Origin: SIG299 sp964544055
Lineage (GTDB): Bacteria > Bacillota > Clostridia > Lachnospirales > Lachnospiraceae
Assembly (NCBI GenBank): GCA_964544055.1
Contig: CAZJAA010000010.1
Span: 1-64,000, forward strand
DNA: 64,000 bases
Reading direction: 5' to 3'
This document shows, one piece after another, positions 1 through 7,622 of this stretch; positions within the stretch are counted from its first letter, which is position 1, and each line of letters opens with the position of its first letter. The notes beneath the pieces were generated by a model. That model was given only the letters and a program-made list of their open reading frames with translations. It was not told the DNA's origin and did no database searches. A program made the position numbers and the translations under genes.

Positions 1-8
1 CGCAGCCG

Positions 9-713
9 CTATCCGCGGCTTGCGTTATCAGGGGTATGCGCTATGGAGCGTTTACCGTTCTCTGTTTCTACCTCTTGTTTATATAGCACAACTGATGCCA
101 AACCATATTCCTGCTCCATATACCCGCTTGTTAATACTTCCTCTAACTTTTCCAGCAAAAACTTCTGCTGTTCATAGTTCTTTTGAGTCCTCACAATCTC
201 TATCAGACCAATCAATCTATTACACTCATGTTCATGAAATGGCCAGTGGCTCCTCAACATATCATCCACTTCCAATCCTCTATAAGCAAGAATTTTCCTT
301 ATGGACTGTTCATAGACCTCATCCGAAATCTGTTTCTGCCTATGTTTTAATTTTAATTCAATATCAGATAGGTATTGTTGGTTTCTTACAACAGACATAT
401 CTAAATCCTGTTTTAATTTTTCCATTAGCAGCCTAACTTTTTCATAATCACTTTCAAAAAAAGCATCCGATATCTCATTCACCAAATGCAACACCTTCAT
501 ATCTTTCGTCTTCAGCACCCCCTGTCTGGTGCTTTCTTCCATTCCCATCGCCCGGGTCAGACTGCGGTATGTCCGCTCTGTTGCCTTATTCTTTCCTTCT
601 TCAATCCGGTATACCGTCATTCCGGCAGGACCATCCGCATCATACTCATCCCTGTCATGCCCCAGTGCCGTCCGCCGCAGCTTAACCACCTGGCTCAGCC
701 TGTAATATGCCAT
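9..713 (-). CDS. Helix-turn-helix (XRE-like) transcriptional regulator
   Basis: A 234-aa protein. Residues 3-57 resemble an XRE-type DNA-binding domain: a leading LSQVVKLRRTALG helix, then a VYRIEEGKNKATERTYRSL segment typical of the end of such domains. The remainder is helical and charged and may be a TPR-like sensor or dimerisation region. The start is well supported by GGGAGGAATACGG directly before the ATG. It begins 19 bases inside the end of the upstream regulator gene, so the two are probably co-transcribed and translationally coupled. The ligand and targets cannot be read from the sequence; XRE/helical-repeat architecture is known from peptide-sensing and element-control regulators. 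The stop codon lies 9 bases from the window edge, so any downstream partner gene is out of view. Confidence 0.75.
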   Translation of the reverse strand: MAYYRLSQVVKLRRTALGHDRDEYDADGPAGMTVYRIEEGKNKATERTYRSLTRAMGMEESTRQGVLKTKDMKVLHLVNEISDAFFESDYEKVRLLMEKLKQDLDMSVVRNQQYLSDIELKLKHRQKQISDEVYEQSIRKILAYRGLEVDDMLRSHWPFHEHECNRLIGLIEIVRTQKNYEQQKFLLEKLEEVLTSGYMEQEYGLASVVLYKQEVETENGKRSIAHTPDNASRG

Positions 714-1624
714 CCGTATTCCTCCCTGCTGTATCGTTCTATTTCCTCTGCCGTTTCTTCATCCATAAAGGATAAACTCACATAATATGCCATTTTGCAT
801 TGCTGGAAGAACTCCCGCTCCTCCTCTTTTGTATGCCGTAATCTCATTTTAGCGGCAGCTTCCATAAAATAAAACTCCGACAGATGAAAACTTTTAATAT
901 TATCCTTTAATATCTGTATCATCTCTTCACAGACATTACGGCACTGCACATATAATTCCTGCTCCAGCAGTTTTCGAGCATACAGAAATGCCGTATCAAA
1001 ATAACACTCCGCATATATCTGATTATCCAGAAACATCCTCTCCATCTCCTCCAGCAGTACCGGATATTCTTCCATGGACAATGGGTGTTTACAGTCTCTG
1101 TATTCCAGATACATCCACATTTCTTCCTCTGACACTACGCCGGAACCTTTCCGTCTTTTTTCCAGTTCGTGAATCGTCATGGTAAGTTCCAATGTCTCCT
1201 GAAATAATTCTCCTGCCTTGTCCCTGTCTGTATTTTTTAACAGTTGCGCCTGTCTGGAACGCACATATTGTTTATGAAGCGCATCCTCCGGTGCTTTTTC
1301 CCTGTATTCCTCCAGCAACGCCTCGGCTTCTTCCCATTTTTTTTGCCGTATCAGGCGGTTGATTTTGCGGCGCCATTCCTTCTGCCAGAAATCTTCATCA
1401 CCCAGCATGATTTCAAACAGCTTGTACTGAATGTGCAGCCGGGACATCAGCCGTTCCGACAACAGTTCGTCCAAAACTCCTGCTCCACTTTCCAGATGTA
1501 GATACGCTTTTTTACTGCACAATCCAACATACAGTTCCGCCTGTGCTACCTTCTGTTCTATCCGCAGCTCCCGTATTACTTCACTTAATTCCATGCCATG
1601 CAGACCGATGGTTTCATTTTTCAT
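695..1624 (-). CDS. Helix-turn-helix regulator with TPR-like C-terminal region
   Basis: A 309-aa protein. Residues 11-70 look like a divergent XRE-type HTH (MELSEVIRELRIEQKVAQAE onward). From about residue 85 it is a run of amphipathic helices (KKWEEAEALLEEYREKAPED and similar) resembling TPR repeats. This is the architecture of Rgg/PlcR/PrgX-like regulators and of several uncharacterised Lachnospiraceae regulators; no closer assignment is possible. The start follows a GGGG-containing ribosome site. Its end overlaps the next regulator gene by 19 bases. Two HTH/helical-repeat regulators in tandem suggests paralogous or hetero-oligomeric regulators. The 270 bases upstream are AT-rich and hold no gene that I can see. 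Confidence 0.7.
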   Translation of the reverse strand: MKNETIGLHGMELSEVIRELRIEQKVAQAELYVGLCSKKAYLHLESGAGVLDELLSERLMSRLHIQYKLFEIMLGDEDFWQKEWRRKINRLIRQKKWEEAEALLEEYREKAPEDALHKQYVRSRQAQLLKNTDRDKAGELFQETLELTMTIHELEKRRKGSGVVSEEEMWMYLEYRDCKHPLSMEEYPVLLEEMERMFLDNQIYAECYFDTAFLYARKLLEQELYVQCRNVCEEMIQILKDNIKSFHLSEFYFMEAAAKMRLRHTKEEEREFFQQCKMAYYVSLSFMDEETAEEIERYSREEYGWHITG

Positions 1625-1897
1625 GTAAAATCTACCCCTTTTTCTTTCCGTAAATTCTTTCTTCCTATGTTATCTTGTCCATTTCCTTGCTGATAACATG
1701 CAAACCAAAATTCCTAATCATTTCTATTTTACCTTCCTTATGACGACTTGTCTGTAACGTTTACCGAAAATTTCTGTAAAACAAAAACAAGGCAAAATGC
1801 TTTCCATAACACTTCGCTAAAAGCCTGAATAATTGATGTAGTTGTTGATTTATTTTGAATATCATTGCAACGATACTCTTTTTGCAATAAAAAAATT

Positions 1898-2326
1898 TTA
1901 CAAATACTCCTGAATGCACAATTCCGTCTGCTCTCCCACAGCCCGACTTACCAGTTCAAACAAATTCTCCTTTGTTGCAAATAAATTTTTAGGATTTCTC
2001 CCAATAATCAGATACTGGTTTTTATCATCCAAAGAAATATACTTTCGCGTTTCATCATCCAGCATAATATCCGCATTATCAATCACAATCAATTTTCCGG
2101 AAACATTGCTGATAATCTCTTTGATATTCTTCTGGTAATCCAGATAATTCAGACACAAAATTTTTGGATTTACCGCCATGCATTCCTTTATAAAAGAAAA
2201 ACTGGCTGTTTTTCCTGTTCCCGACTCTCCTGTCAAAATCGTAATATTATTCGGAAAATGGAACCTGATGATATAAGAAGTATGAATTGTTGAAAATTGC
2301 TCCATTACTAATGGTTTACTCTTCAT
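1898..2326 (-). CDS. Small P-loop ATPase, probably remnant or accessory AAA-type protein
   Basis: A 142-aa protein with a clear Walker A motif (GESGTGKT, about residues 33-40) and a Walker B-like strand (KLIVIDNAD, about residues 77-85). It ends soon after a fold-compatible YLIIGRNPKNLF segment. At 142 aa it is only a minimal P-loop core with no arginine finger or C-terminal lid, so it is either a stand-alone nucleotide-binding accessory protein or a degraded mobile-element gene. Its ATG lies inside the last codons of a frameshifted upstream reading frame (11-base overlap), which implies former translational coupling. Low GC and isolation fit accessory DNA. Confidence 0.55.
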   Translation of the reverse strand: MKSKPLVMEQFSTIHTSYIIRFHFPNNITILTGESGTGKTASFSFIKECMAVNPKILCLNYLDYQKNIKEIISNVSGKLIVIDNADIMLDDETRKYISLDDKNQYLIIGRNPKNLFATKENLFELVSRAVGEQTELCIQEYL

Positions 2327-2587
2327 TATTCCACCACTCCTTTAACTTTTCATATTCTTCTATTACAATATCTGTATTTCCCATTGACACCTGAAATTCT
2401 TCCAGTTCCAAAGCTATCATTGCATAGTCACTGTACACTTGTCCTGATTCTAAACCATACAGCAGTTTTAAAGCATTATTTCCACATATCCGGCGTTTTC
2501 CGGGATCTGTTTCTTATTTTTATATATTTTCAGCATGGCACATCTCCAATCCCTGTTTTGAAAATTCTCTATGCAGGCAGGTTCCAT
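2316..2587 (-). pseudogene. Frameshifted small gene coupled to the P-loop gene
   Basis: Reading the minus strand from an ATG at 2587 gives MEPACIENFQNRDWRCAMLK and continues in frame to a stop near 2467. Changing frame once around 2480 gives a coherent continuation (ALKLLYGLESGQVYSDYAM and onward through EEFQVSMGNTDIVIEEYEKL) ending at 2316. Start-to-stop length is one base short of 91 codons, so a single-base deletion explains it. The product would be a roughly 90-aa helical, acidic protein that I do not recognise. The stop overlaps the ATG of the P-loop gene, as in a coupled operon. No strong ribosome site precedes the proposed start, so the N-terminus is uncertain. Confidence 0.4.
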
Positions 2588-3066
2588 AAAAAATACTTTT
2601 CATTTTTCTTTTAAGGAAATTCTGCTGCTGTCCAGCCCACATATATCATCTTCCTGTCTTTCTTTCCAGCCACAACAAGAGTTTATCCAACATGGAATTA
2701 CAGTGTATTGTATTACTTAACATATTATATAATATATTTTTATTTTTTTAAACAATTTTCCCACAGAAATTTTCCTTCTCAATCCCACCTCAAAAATCCC
2801 CGGGTATTCCAAGTTTTTTAGGGTCTACGATTTTTAGGGGCAGACTTTACCTCACGAAAGGCCCTCACAAAGTTTGGCAAACCCTCAAAAACTTCGATGC
2901 CCCTAAAAAATAAGCCAAGAAACACTATAGCTTCCTGTCTTACCTTTCTTATTAAACATCATCTATTTGAAAGAATACTGTTTTACCTATATTCTCCGGA
3001 TGGAAGATATATTCTCTGTTAAAAAGGGCTCCTTGCTCTTTTGCTAAAACATTTTTCCCTATAAAT
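2588..3066. other. AT-rich intergenic region without a recognisable gene
   Basis: I see no convincing coding frame in these 479 bases on either strand. The stretch includes a very AT-rich run around 2700-2760 and the inverted repeat at 2831-2909. It may be remnant mobile DNA or house a structured RNA. Confidence 0.5.
2831..2909. repeat. 12-bp inverted repeat enclosing about 55 bases
   Basis: TTTTTAGGGGCA (2831-2842) is the exact reverse complement of TGCCCCTAAAAA (2898-2909). The enclosed 55 bases contain short self-complementary runs but no reading frame. A partial direct copy of the left arm (TTTTTTAGGG) lies just before it at about 2814. It could be the stem of a structured RNA, an element end or a recombination site; nothing decides between these. 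Confidence 0.45.
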
Positions 3067-3780
3067 TTAATTACCTTTATTACTTTTATGCATTTTATCT
3101 TCCCTAGAAGATACTGTACATAATACACATATTTCCCTACAAAGAATTGAAAAGAGTAAAAATCCGTACTCTGTTTTTATTTTTAGTGGACAATTCTTGT
3201 AAAAATGATAATCCTCGTGTTTTACCAATATATAATCATTGTATTTGTATGGAGGAAAACTTTGACAATCAAAAAATCTCGCAAGTTTTCCTGACACCAC
3301 GCTAATATCTCTAATCCAAGGACCACTTTCCTTGTTATTCAAAGTATCTATTGGAGTATATAAGGCGCACAAAATTGTATTTCCGCAAAAACGACCATTA
3401 CACAAGTCGGTGCCTACATTGTAATACCCCATTATTTTTTCACGAAAACTTCGAATATTATAAAAATGGTCATCGCTTGCTTTAAATTTATTCATTAAAG
3501 CCGACATGAAATCTGAATATGACAGTTCATATAGTTTATGACTTTGACGTAAGGCAGTATAGTATTCTTTTTCAGTATCGGTAAATTTAGGAGCACCTAG
3601 TCCAAGTTTTTGACACCATTGTTCTGCACCATCTGCGAACAACCCAATATAAGGTTGGCTCATCATAATATAGTTACTACTGATATTTTTCGCATCTTGA
3701 TGAATAACCATTAAAGTATACAGAAATCTAGCATCTGCTTGTATTAGTTCGTATGCAGCCTTTTGCACGGCGTTTAACAT
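3067..3780 (-). CDS. Hypothetical protein, 237 aa
   Basis: No family recognised. The protein is mixed alpha/beta with many aromatic residues and cysteines, no signal peptide and no convincing membrane span. I take the start at 3780 because GGGAGAG sits 7-8 bases before this ATG. A start 12 codons further upstream (3816) is possible but has no ribosome site. The gene stands alone between the inverted-repeat region and the rpmF terminator, at a position where many relatives carry plsX and fatty-acid genes after rpmF. Together with its AT-rich codons this suggests acquired DNA. A defence or stress role is conceivable from location only. Confidence 0.5.
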   Translation of the reverse strand: MLNAVQKAAYELIQADARFLYTLMVIHQDAKNISSNYIMMSQPYIGLFADGAEQWCQKLGLGAPKFTDTEKEYYTALRQSHKLYELSYSDFMSALMNKFKASDDHFYNIRSFREKIMGYYNVGTDLCNGRFCGNTILCALYTPIDTLNNKESGPWIRDISVVSGKLARFFDCQSFPPYKYNDYILVKHEDYHFYKNCPLKIKTEYGFLLFSILCREICVLCTVSSREDKMHKSNKGN

Positions 3781-3985
3781 AGTCGCTCTCCCTTCATACA
3801 ATGCATTATAAACCATTTAACCTAACATGCTAAATAAATATAATTCATCTAAATAAATACCTGAACATTTTCCCTCTTGATTTTCTCATCCCCCCGGCCC
3901 TGTACCCCAACAATTCGCATATAATATCCTCTAGCTCTGGCTTTCTAAAATTTCAATTGGGGTATTATTGGGGTAAAACGAAAAA

Positions 3986-4025
3986 AAATGCAGGTTCGTA
4001 TATATCTACAAACCCGCATTTTTAC
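3986..4025 (-). terminator. Rho-independent terminator of yceD-rpmF
   Basis: On the minus strand a 17-base arm (AAAAATGCGGGTTTGTA) pairs with a downstream arm with two wobble positions around a short AT loop. It is followed by eight T. It lies 15 bases after the rpmF stop and is near-symmetrical, so it could also stop plus-strand transcription. Confidence 0.8.
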
Positions 4026-4039
4026 TGACTTTTCTTTAA

Positions 4040-4222
4040 TTACTCAGCTGCAATAACTTCCTTCTTGTTGTAAGAACCGCAAGCCTTACATACTCTGTGT
4101 GGCATCATTAACTCGCCGCACTTGCTGCACTTTACAAGGTTTGGAGCAGTCATTTTCCAGTTTGCTCTACGACTGTCTCTTCTTGCCTTGGAAGTTTTAT
4201 TCTTCGGACAAATAGCTCCCAT
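4040..4222 (-). CDS. rpmF: 50S ribosomal protein L32
   Basis: A 60-aa protein of normal length for L32. The N-terminus MGAICPKNKTSKARRDSRRA is characteristic: a basic tail that threads into the large subunit. It has a four-cysteine zinc ribbon (CSKC ... CKAC). A strong AAGGAGGTG ribosome site precedes the ATG. It follows yceD by 2 bases, the conserved yceD-rpmF arrangement. Unlike many bacteria, no plsX or acpP follows; the operon ends at a terminator. The cysteine-containing (zinc-binding) form is present here; no cysteine-free paralogue is visible in the window. Confidence 0.97.
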   Translation of the reverse strand: MGAICPKNKTSKARRDSRRANWKMTAPNLVKCSKCGELMMPHRVCKACGSYNKKEVIAAE

Positions 4223-4224
4223 GA

Positions 4225-4752
4225 TTACACCTCCTTAACGTTGTTAAAAATATCGCGGATAACAGACATTCTTGGATCTGGCTCTGTACGGATGCAACCG
4301 CACTCTCCCTGATTGAGGTTTGCACCGCAAACCTTACAGATTCCTTTACAGTCTTCCTGACACAGAACCTTCATTGGGAAACCAAGCAAGATTTCTTCGT
4401 AGACCAGACGGTCTACATCTAAATCGTATCCTTCAATATATACTGTTTCATTCAAATCGTTGATGCGCTCTTCTTCACTCTGGTTAAAGTCCGCTTCAAC
4501 TTCGGTAGAAACTGGAATTTCCACACGCTGCTCTGTCAGACAATTATCACATGGTACGGAAAGAATAACTTTTGTCTTAGCTCCGATTTTTACTTTTCTG
4601 TCACCAAGATTTTCAATTGCCAGCTTAACCTCTTCTTTCTCAAGAATCGGATAAACAACGCCTAATCTTACAAAAGTATCCGGCTCATACAGCGCAGTTT
4701 TCTTTTGTACTCCCATTGGCAGATTCATAATTTCAGATAAAGATATTAGCAT
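4225..4752 (-). CDS. yceD: YceD/DUF177 family protein
   Basis: A 175-aa protein of the DUF177 family, encoded immediately upstream of rpmF as in most bacteria. The C-terminal half has four cysteines in the pattern CQEDCKGICKVCG ... CGC, probably a metal site. The acidic centre is typical. In E. coli and plants YceD homologues affect 23S rRNA accumulation and processing; here that role is inferred from family and neighbourhood. An AAAGGG ribosome site precedes the ATG. The gene is read from a near-consensus sigma-A promoter at 4808-4836 with DnaA-box-like sequences just upstream. Confidence 0.9.
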   Translation of the reverse strand: MLISLSEIMNLPMGVQKKTALYEPDTFVRLGVVYPILEKEEVKLAIENLGDRKVKIGAKTKVILSVPCDNCLTEQRVEIPVSTEVEADFNQSEEERINDLNETVYIEGYDLDVDRLVYEEILLGFPMKVLCQEDCKGICKVCGANLNQGECGCIRTEPDPRMSVIRDIFNNVKEV

Positions 4753-4807
4753 ATTCTACCCTTTCATGTGCTCAGAATAAAAAACACATCAAAACTCACA
4801 CCAACAT

Positions 4808-4836
4808 ATTATAGCCATTCGCATTGGATTTGTCAA
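4808..4836 (-). promoter_or_regulatory. Consensus sigma-A promoter of yceD-rpmF
   Basis: Minus-strand TTGACA and TATAAT hexamers separated by exactly 17 bases, both perfect consensus. The -10 lies about 55 bases before the yceD ATG. Confidence 0.85.
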
Positions 4837-4860
4837 CTACTTTTTTATACTTTTATAAAA

Positions 4861-4892
4861 TTATCCACAGACTTATCCACACGTTTTCCACA
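4861..4892 (-). promoter_or_regulatory. Cluster of DnaA-box-like sites upstream of yceD promoter
   Basis: Two exact TTATCCACA nonamers (4861-4869 and 4873-4881) and a one-mismatch third, TTTTCCACA (4884-4892), lie in the same orientation 25-56 bases upstream of the yceD -35. TTATNCACA is the established DnaA box consensus. Whether DnaA binds and regulates here is inference. Confidence 0.55.
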
Positions 4893-4922
4893 TGCGATTT
4901 CTGCCTGATTTTATATTCTTTT

Positions 4923-4958
4923 TATTATCCTCGGACGCAAATCGGTGCGAGGATAATA
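4923..4958 (-). terminator. Stem-loop after ackA
   Basis: TATTATCCTCG and CGAGGATAATA form a perfect 11-bp stem with a 14-base loop, 10 bases beyond the ackA stop. No T-run follows on the minus strand, so it may be an mRNA 3'-end stabiliser or weak terminator rather than a classic intrinsic terminator. Confidence 0.55.
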
Positions 4959-4967
4959 CTATGGACA

Positions 4968-6155
4968 TTATACCAAAGCAACCGTTTCTCTTGCAATTGC
5001 TAATTCTTCATTGGTAGGGATTACAAGCACCTTTACCTTGGAATCAGAAGTTGTGATAATATTTTCAAAACCACGCTTTGCATTTTCTGCTTCGTCTAAG
5101 GTAATGCCAAGATATCCTAAGTAGCTGCAGATTGTTTTACGAACCTTGCCGTCATTTTCGCCAAGACCTGCGGTAAAGGCAATGGCATCCACGCCGTTCA
5201 TGGCAGCAACATAGGCACCGATGTACTTAGCTACACGGTAAGCAAATACGGCTACTGCTTCCTTGGCGTGCTCGTTGCCTTCTTCGGCAGCCTTTGCAAG
5301 GTCACGGAAGTCGCTGGAAACACCGGACATACCCTGAACACCGGATTTCTTGTTTAAGATAGTCATAATCTCATCAATGGATTTGTTTTCCTTGTGTGCA
5401 ATAAACTCGATGATTGCAGGGTCAATGTCACCGCTTCTTGTGCCCATGATAAGGCCTTCTAATGGGGTAAGACCCATAGAAGTATCTACGGATTCTCCAT
5501 TCTTTACAGCAGAAATGCTGGCACCGTTACCAAGATGGCAGACAATAACCTTAGAATTCTTTGCATCCAGACCTGCTACTGCAATGGCTCTCTTGGAAAC
5601 AAAGCTGTGGCTTGTTCCGTGGAATCCGTAACGGCGGATTTTGTACTTGTCATAATATTCAAAAGGAATACCGTAAAGGTAAGCTTCCTTTGGCATGGTC
5701 TGATGGAATGCGGTATCAAATACAGCTACCATCGGCACACCCGGCATAATAGTCTTACATGCATTAATACCAATTAAGTTTGCAGGATTATGAAGCGGTG
5801 CAAGGTCGTTGCACTCTTCAATTGCCTTGATAACGTCATCAGTGATAACAACAGAGGAAGCGAACTTTTCGCCGCCGTGTACCACTCTGTGACCTACGGC
5901 ACCGATTTCATCTAAGGATTTGATGACACCGTGCTTTGCATCGGTCAGGGCAGCCAGAACACTCTGGATTGCCACCTCATGATTTGGAAGAGGAGCGTTG
6001 ATTACCACTTTTTCGCCGCCTGCCGGTGTGTGGTTTAATCTGCCGTCAATGCCGATTCTTTCGCACAGACCAACAGCCAGTGCCTGTTCTGTTTCGGAAT
6101 CAATTAACTGGTATTTTAAGGAAGAGCTTCCGCAGTTTACTACTAAAACCTTCAT
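4968..6155 (-). CDS. ackA: Acetate kinase
   Basis: Converts acetyl phosphate and ADP to acetate and ATP, the last step of acetate fermentation. The start is the ATG at 6155, preceded by GGAGA; it gives 395 aa, the usual length, beginning MKVLVVNCGSSSLKYQL. A start 9 codons upstream is possible but lacks a ribosome site. Family motifs are visible: NCGSSSLKY, GHRVVHGG, HLGNGAS and LEGLIMGTRSGDIDP, covering the acetate/phosphate and nucleotide sites of the ASKHA fold. It lies 137 bases downstream of pta, with a hairpin in the gap. Confidence 0.98.
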   Translation of the reverse strand: MKVLVVNCGSSSLKYQLIDSETEQALAVGLCERIGIDGRLNHTPAGGEKVVINAPLPNHEVAIQSVLAALTDAKHGVIKSLDEIGAVGHRVVHGGEKFASSVVITDDVIKAIEECNDLAPLHNPANLIGINACKTIMPGVPMVAVFDTAFHQTMPKEAYLYGIPFEYYDKYKIRRYGFHGTSHSFVSKRAIAVAGLDAKNSKVIVCHLGNGASISAVKNGESVDTSMGLTPLEGLIMGTRSGDIDPAIIEFIAHKENKSIDEIMTILNKKSGVQGMSGVSSDFRDLAKAAEEGNEHAKEAVAVFAYRVAKYIGAYVAAMNGVDAIAFTAGLGENDGKVRKTICSYLGYLGITLDEAENAKRGFENIITTSDSKVKVLVIPTNEELAIARETVALV

Positions 6156-6230
6156 AATTAAATCTCCATTTCTGTTTATCATTTCGGAGAACCTTGTCCG
6201 GCCTCTCCGCTCAATTCAATGTCTGCAGAT

Positions 6231-6263
6231 TAGTACATCGGTTTCTTAATAACTGATGTACTA
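6231..6263. repeat. Hairpin in the pta-ackA intergenic region
   Basis: TAGTACATC (6231-6239) and GATGTACTA (6255-6263) form a perfect 9-bp stem, extendable inward past one mismatch. No T-run follows. It could mark an RNA processing site or set differential expression of pta and ackA; function is inferred only. Confidence 0.5.
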
Positions 6264-6292
6264 GTACACTAATGTCTTATGACAGACAGCAT

Positions 6293-7288
6293 TTATTTTG
6301 CCTGAGCCTGTACGGATGTGATGGCAATGACACCAACAATATCCTCTGCAAAGCAGCCTCTGGAAAGGTCGTTGACAGGAGCTGCGATACCCTGTGTGAT
6401 TGGTCCGTAGGCTTCTGCCTTGGCAAGTCTCTGTGCAAGCTTGTAGCCGATGTTACCGGCATCAAGGTCAGGGAAGATAAGAACATTTGCATGTCCTGCA
6501 ATTTCGCTGCCAGGAGCCTTGCTGGCACCAACACTTGGAACAATGGCTGCGTCAAGCTGTAATTCACCCTCCAGCTTAATGTTCGGATATAATTCCTTGG
6601 CAATCTTTGTTGCTTCTACTACTTTATCTACATCCGCATGCTTTGCACTGCCCATGGTGGAGTGGGAAAGCATGGCAACCTTTGCTTCCTTGCCAACTAA
6701 CAGTTCAAAGCTCTTTGCGGAGCTTTCTGCAATGGCAGCAAGTTCTTCCGGATTTGGATTCTGAACCAGACCGGAATCGCCAAAGATGAAGGTGCCGTTT
6801 TCGCCATATTCGCAGTTTGGAACTACGATAACGAAAAATGCGGATACCAACTTAGTGCCTGGTGCAGTCTTTAAAATCTGTAAGCATGGTCGTAAGGTGT
6901 TCGCTGTGGAATGGCAGGCACCGGAAACAACGCCGTCTGCATCGCCCATCTTAACCATCATAACTGCAAATGTGGTATAATCGGTTGTGAGTGCTTCTCT
7001 TGCCTTTTCCGGAGTCATACCCTTTGCCTGACGAAGTTCTACAAGCTTGTCAATGTAGCCGGAAAGCTTGTCCGTTGTATGAGGATTGATACGGGAAGCC
7101 TTGGAAATATCTAAACCTTCTGCATTCTTATCGATTTCCTCATCCGTACCAACTAAAATAAGATTAGCATTTCCTTCTGCTAACGTGATAGCTGCTGCCT
7201 CAAGTACTCTTCTGTCCTCTGTCTCAGGCAGAACGATTGTCTTTAAATTCTGTCTGGCTCTTACTTTGATTTCATCAATAAAACCCAT
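6293..7288 (-). CDS. pta: Phosphate acetyltransferase
   Basis: Transfers the acetyl group between CoA and phosphate, giving acetyl phosphate for AckA. It is 331 aa, the length of the short class of Pta that lacks the N-terminal DRTGG/BioD-like domains. Recognisable segments are LPETEDRRVLEAA near the N-terminus, GACHSTANTLRPCLQ around residue 123, and the C-terminal GPITQGIAAPVNDLSRGC that lines the CoA/phosphate site. The AAAGGAG ribosome site fits the ATG at 7288. It is co-oriented with ackA and presumably co-transcribed from a promoter near 7400. Confidence 0.97.
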   Translation of the reverse strand: MGFIDEIKVRARQNLKTIVLPETEDRRVLEAAAITLAEGNANLILVGTDEEIDKNAEGLDISKASRINPHTTDKLSGYIDKLVELRQAKGMTPEKAREALTTDYTTFAVMMVKMGDADGVVSGACHSTANTLRPCLQILKTAPGTKLVSAFFVIVVPNCEYGENGTFIFGDSGLVQNPNPEELAAIAESSAKSFELLVGKEAKVAMLSHSTMGSAKHADVDKVVEATKIAKELYPNIKLEGELQLDAAIVPSVGASKAPGSEIAGHANVLIFPDLDAGNIGYKLAQRLAKAEAYGPITQGIAAPVNDLSRGCFAEDIVGVIAITSVQAQAK

Positions 7289-7367
7289 GATTGTTCTCCT
7301 TTCGTTTTATTCTGCTGTACCGCAGAATATATCTACTGTAGATTATAGTCCAAAATAAACCATTTCA

Positions 7368-7400
7368 CAAGAGGAAATTCAAATTTTCTCTTGTATTATA
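7368..7400 (-). promoter_or_regulatory. pta -10 element and adjoining operator-like palindrome
   Basis: A minus-strand TATAAT (7395-7400) has no good -35. It directly adjoins an imperfect palindrome, CAAGAG/AAATT repeated inverted over 7368-7393 (11 of 12 positions matching). Its position at the expected transcription start fits a repressor site or a 5'-leader hairpin. Confidence 0.4.
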
Positions 7401-7622
7401 CCATCCATTTCAGAACGAATTGCTGTTTCTGCCACAATTCATCTTCCGAATCCTAAATTTTAGAAGAAATTACTTTTCAGCCGTTCAGAAAAGCGAAAAT
7501 TCAAAGCAGACCGGGATTTACAATACTCTCTGAGCATGATAAAATGCTAAAAGAAACTATGTAGCTACATTTAAAGTAAAATTTTGTTTTCCCAGAAAAC
7601 TGAAATAAAGGAGAACCCTGCC

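Noticed and set aside
3936..3985. Possible integrase C-terminal remnant (FYPNNTPIEILESQS then stop, minus strand)
   Set aside because: Only about 15 residues; the Thr-Pro pattern resembles phage integrase tails but no catalytic part is present.
4861..4892. Chromosomal replication origin
   Set aside because: Only three DnaA-like boxes, no AT-rich unwinding region with dnaA/dnaN/rpmH nearby; the sites sit at an ordinary promoter.
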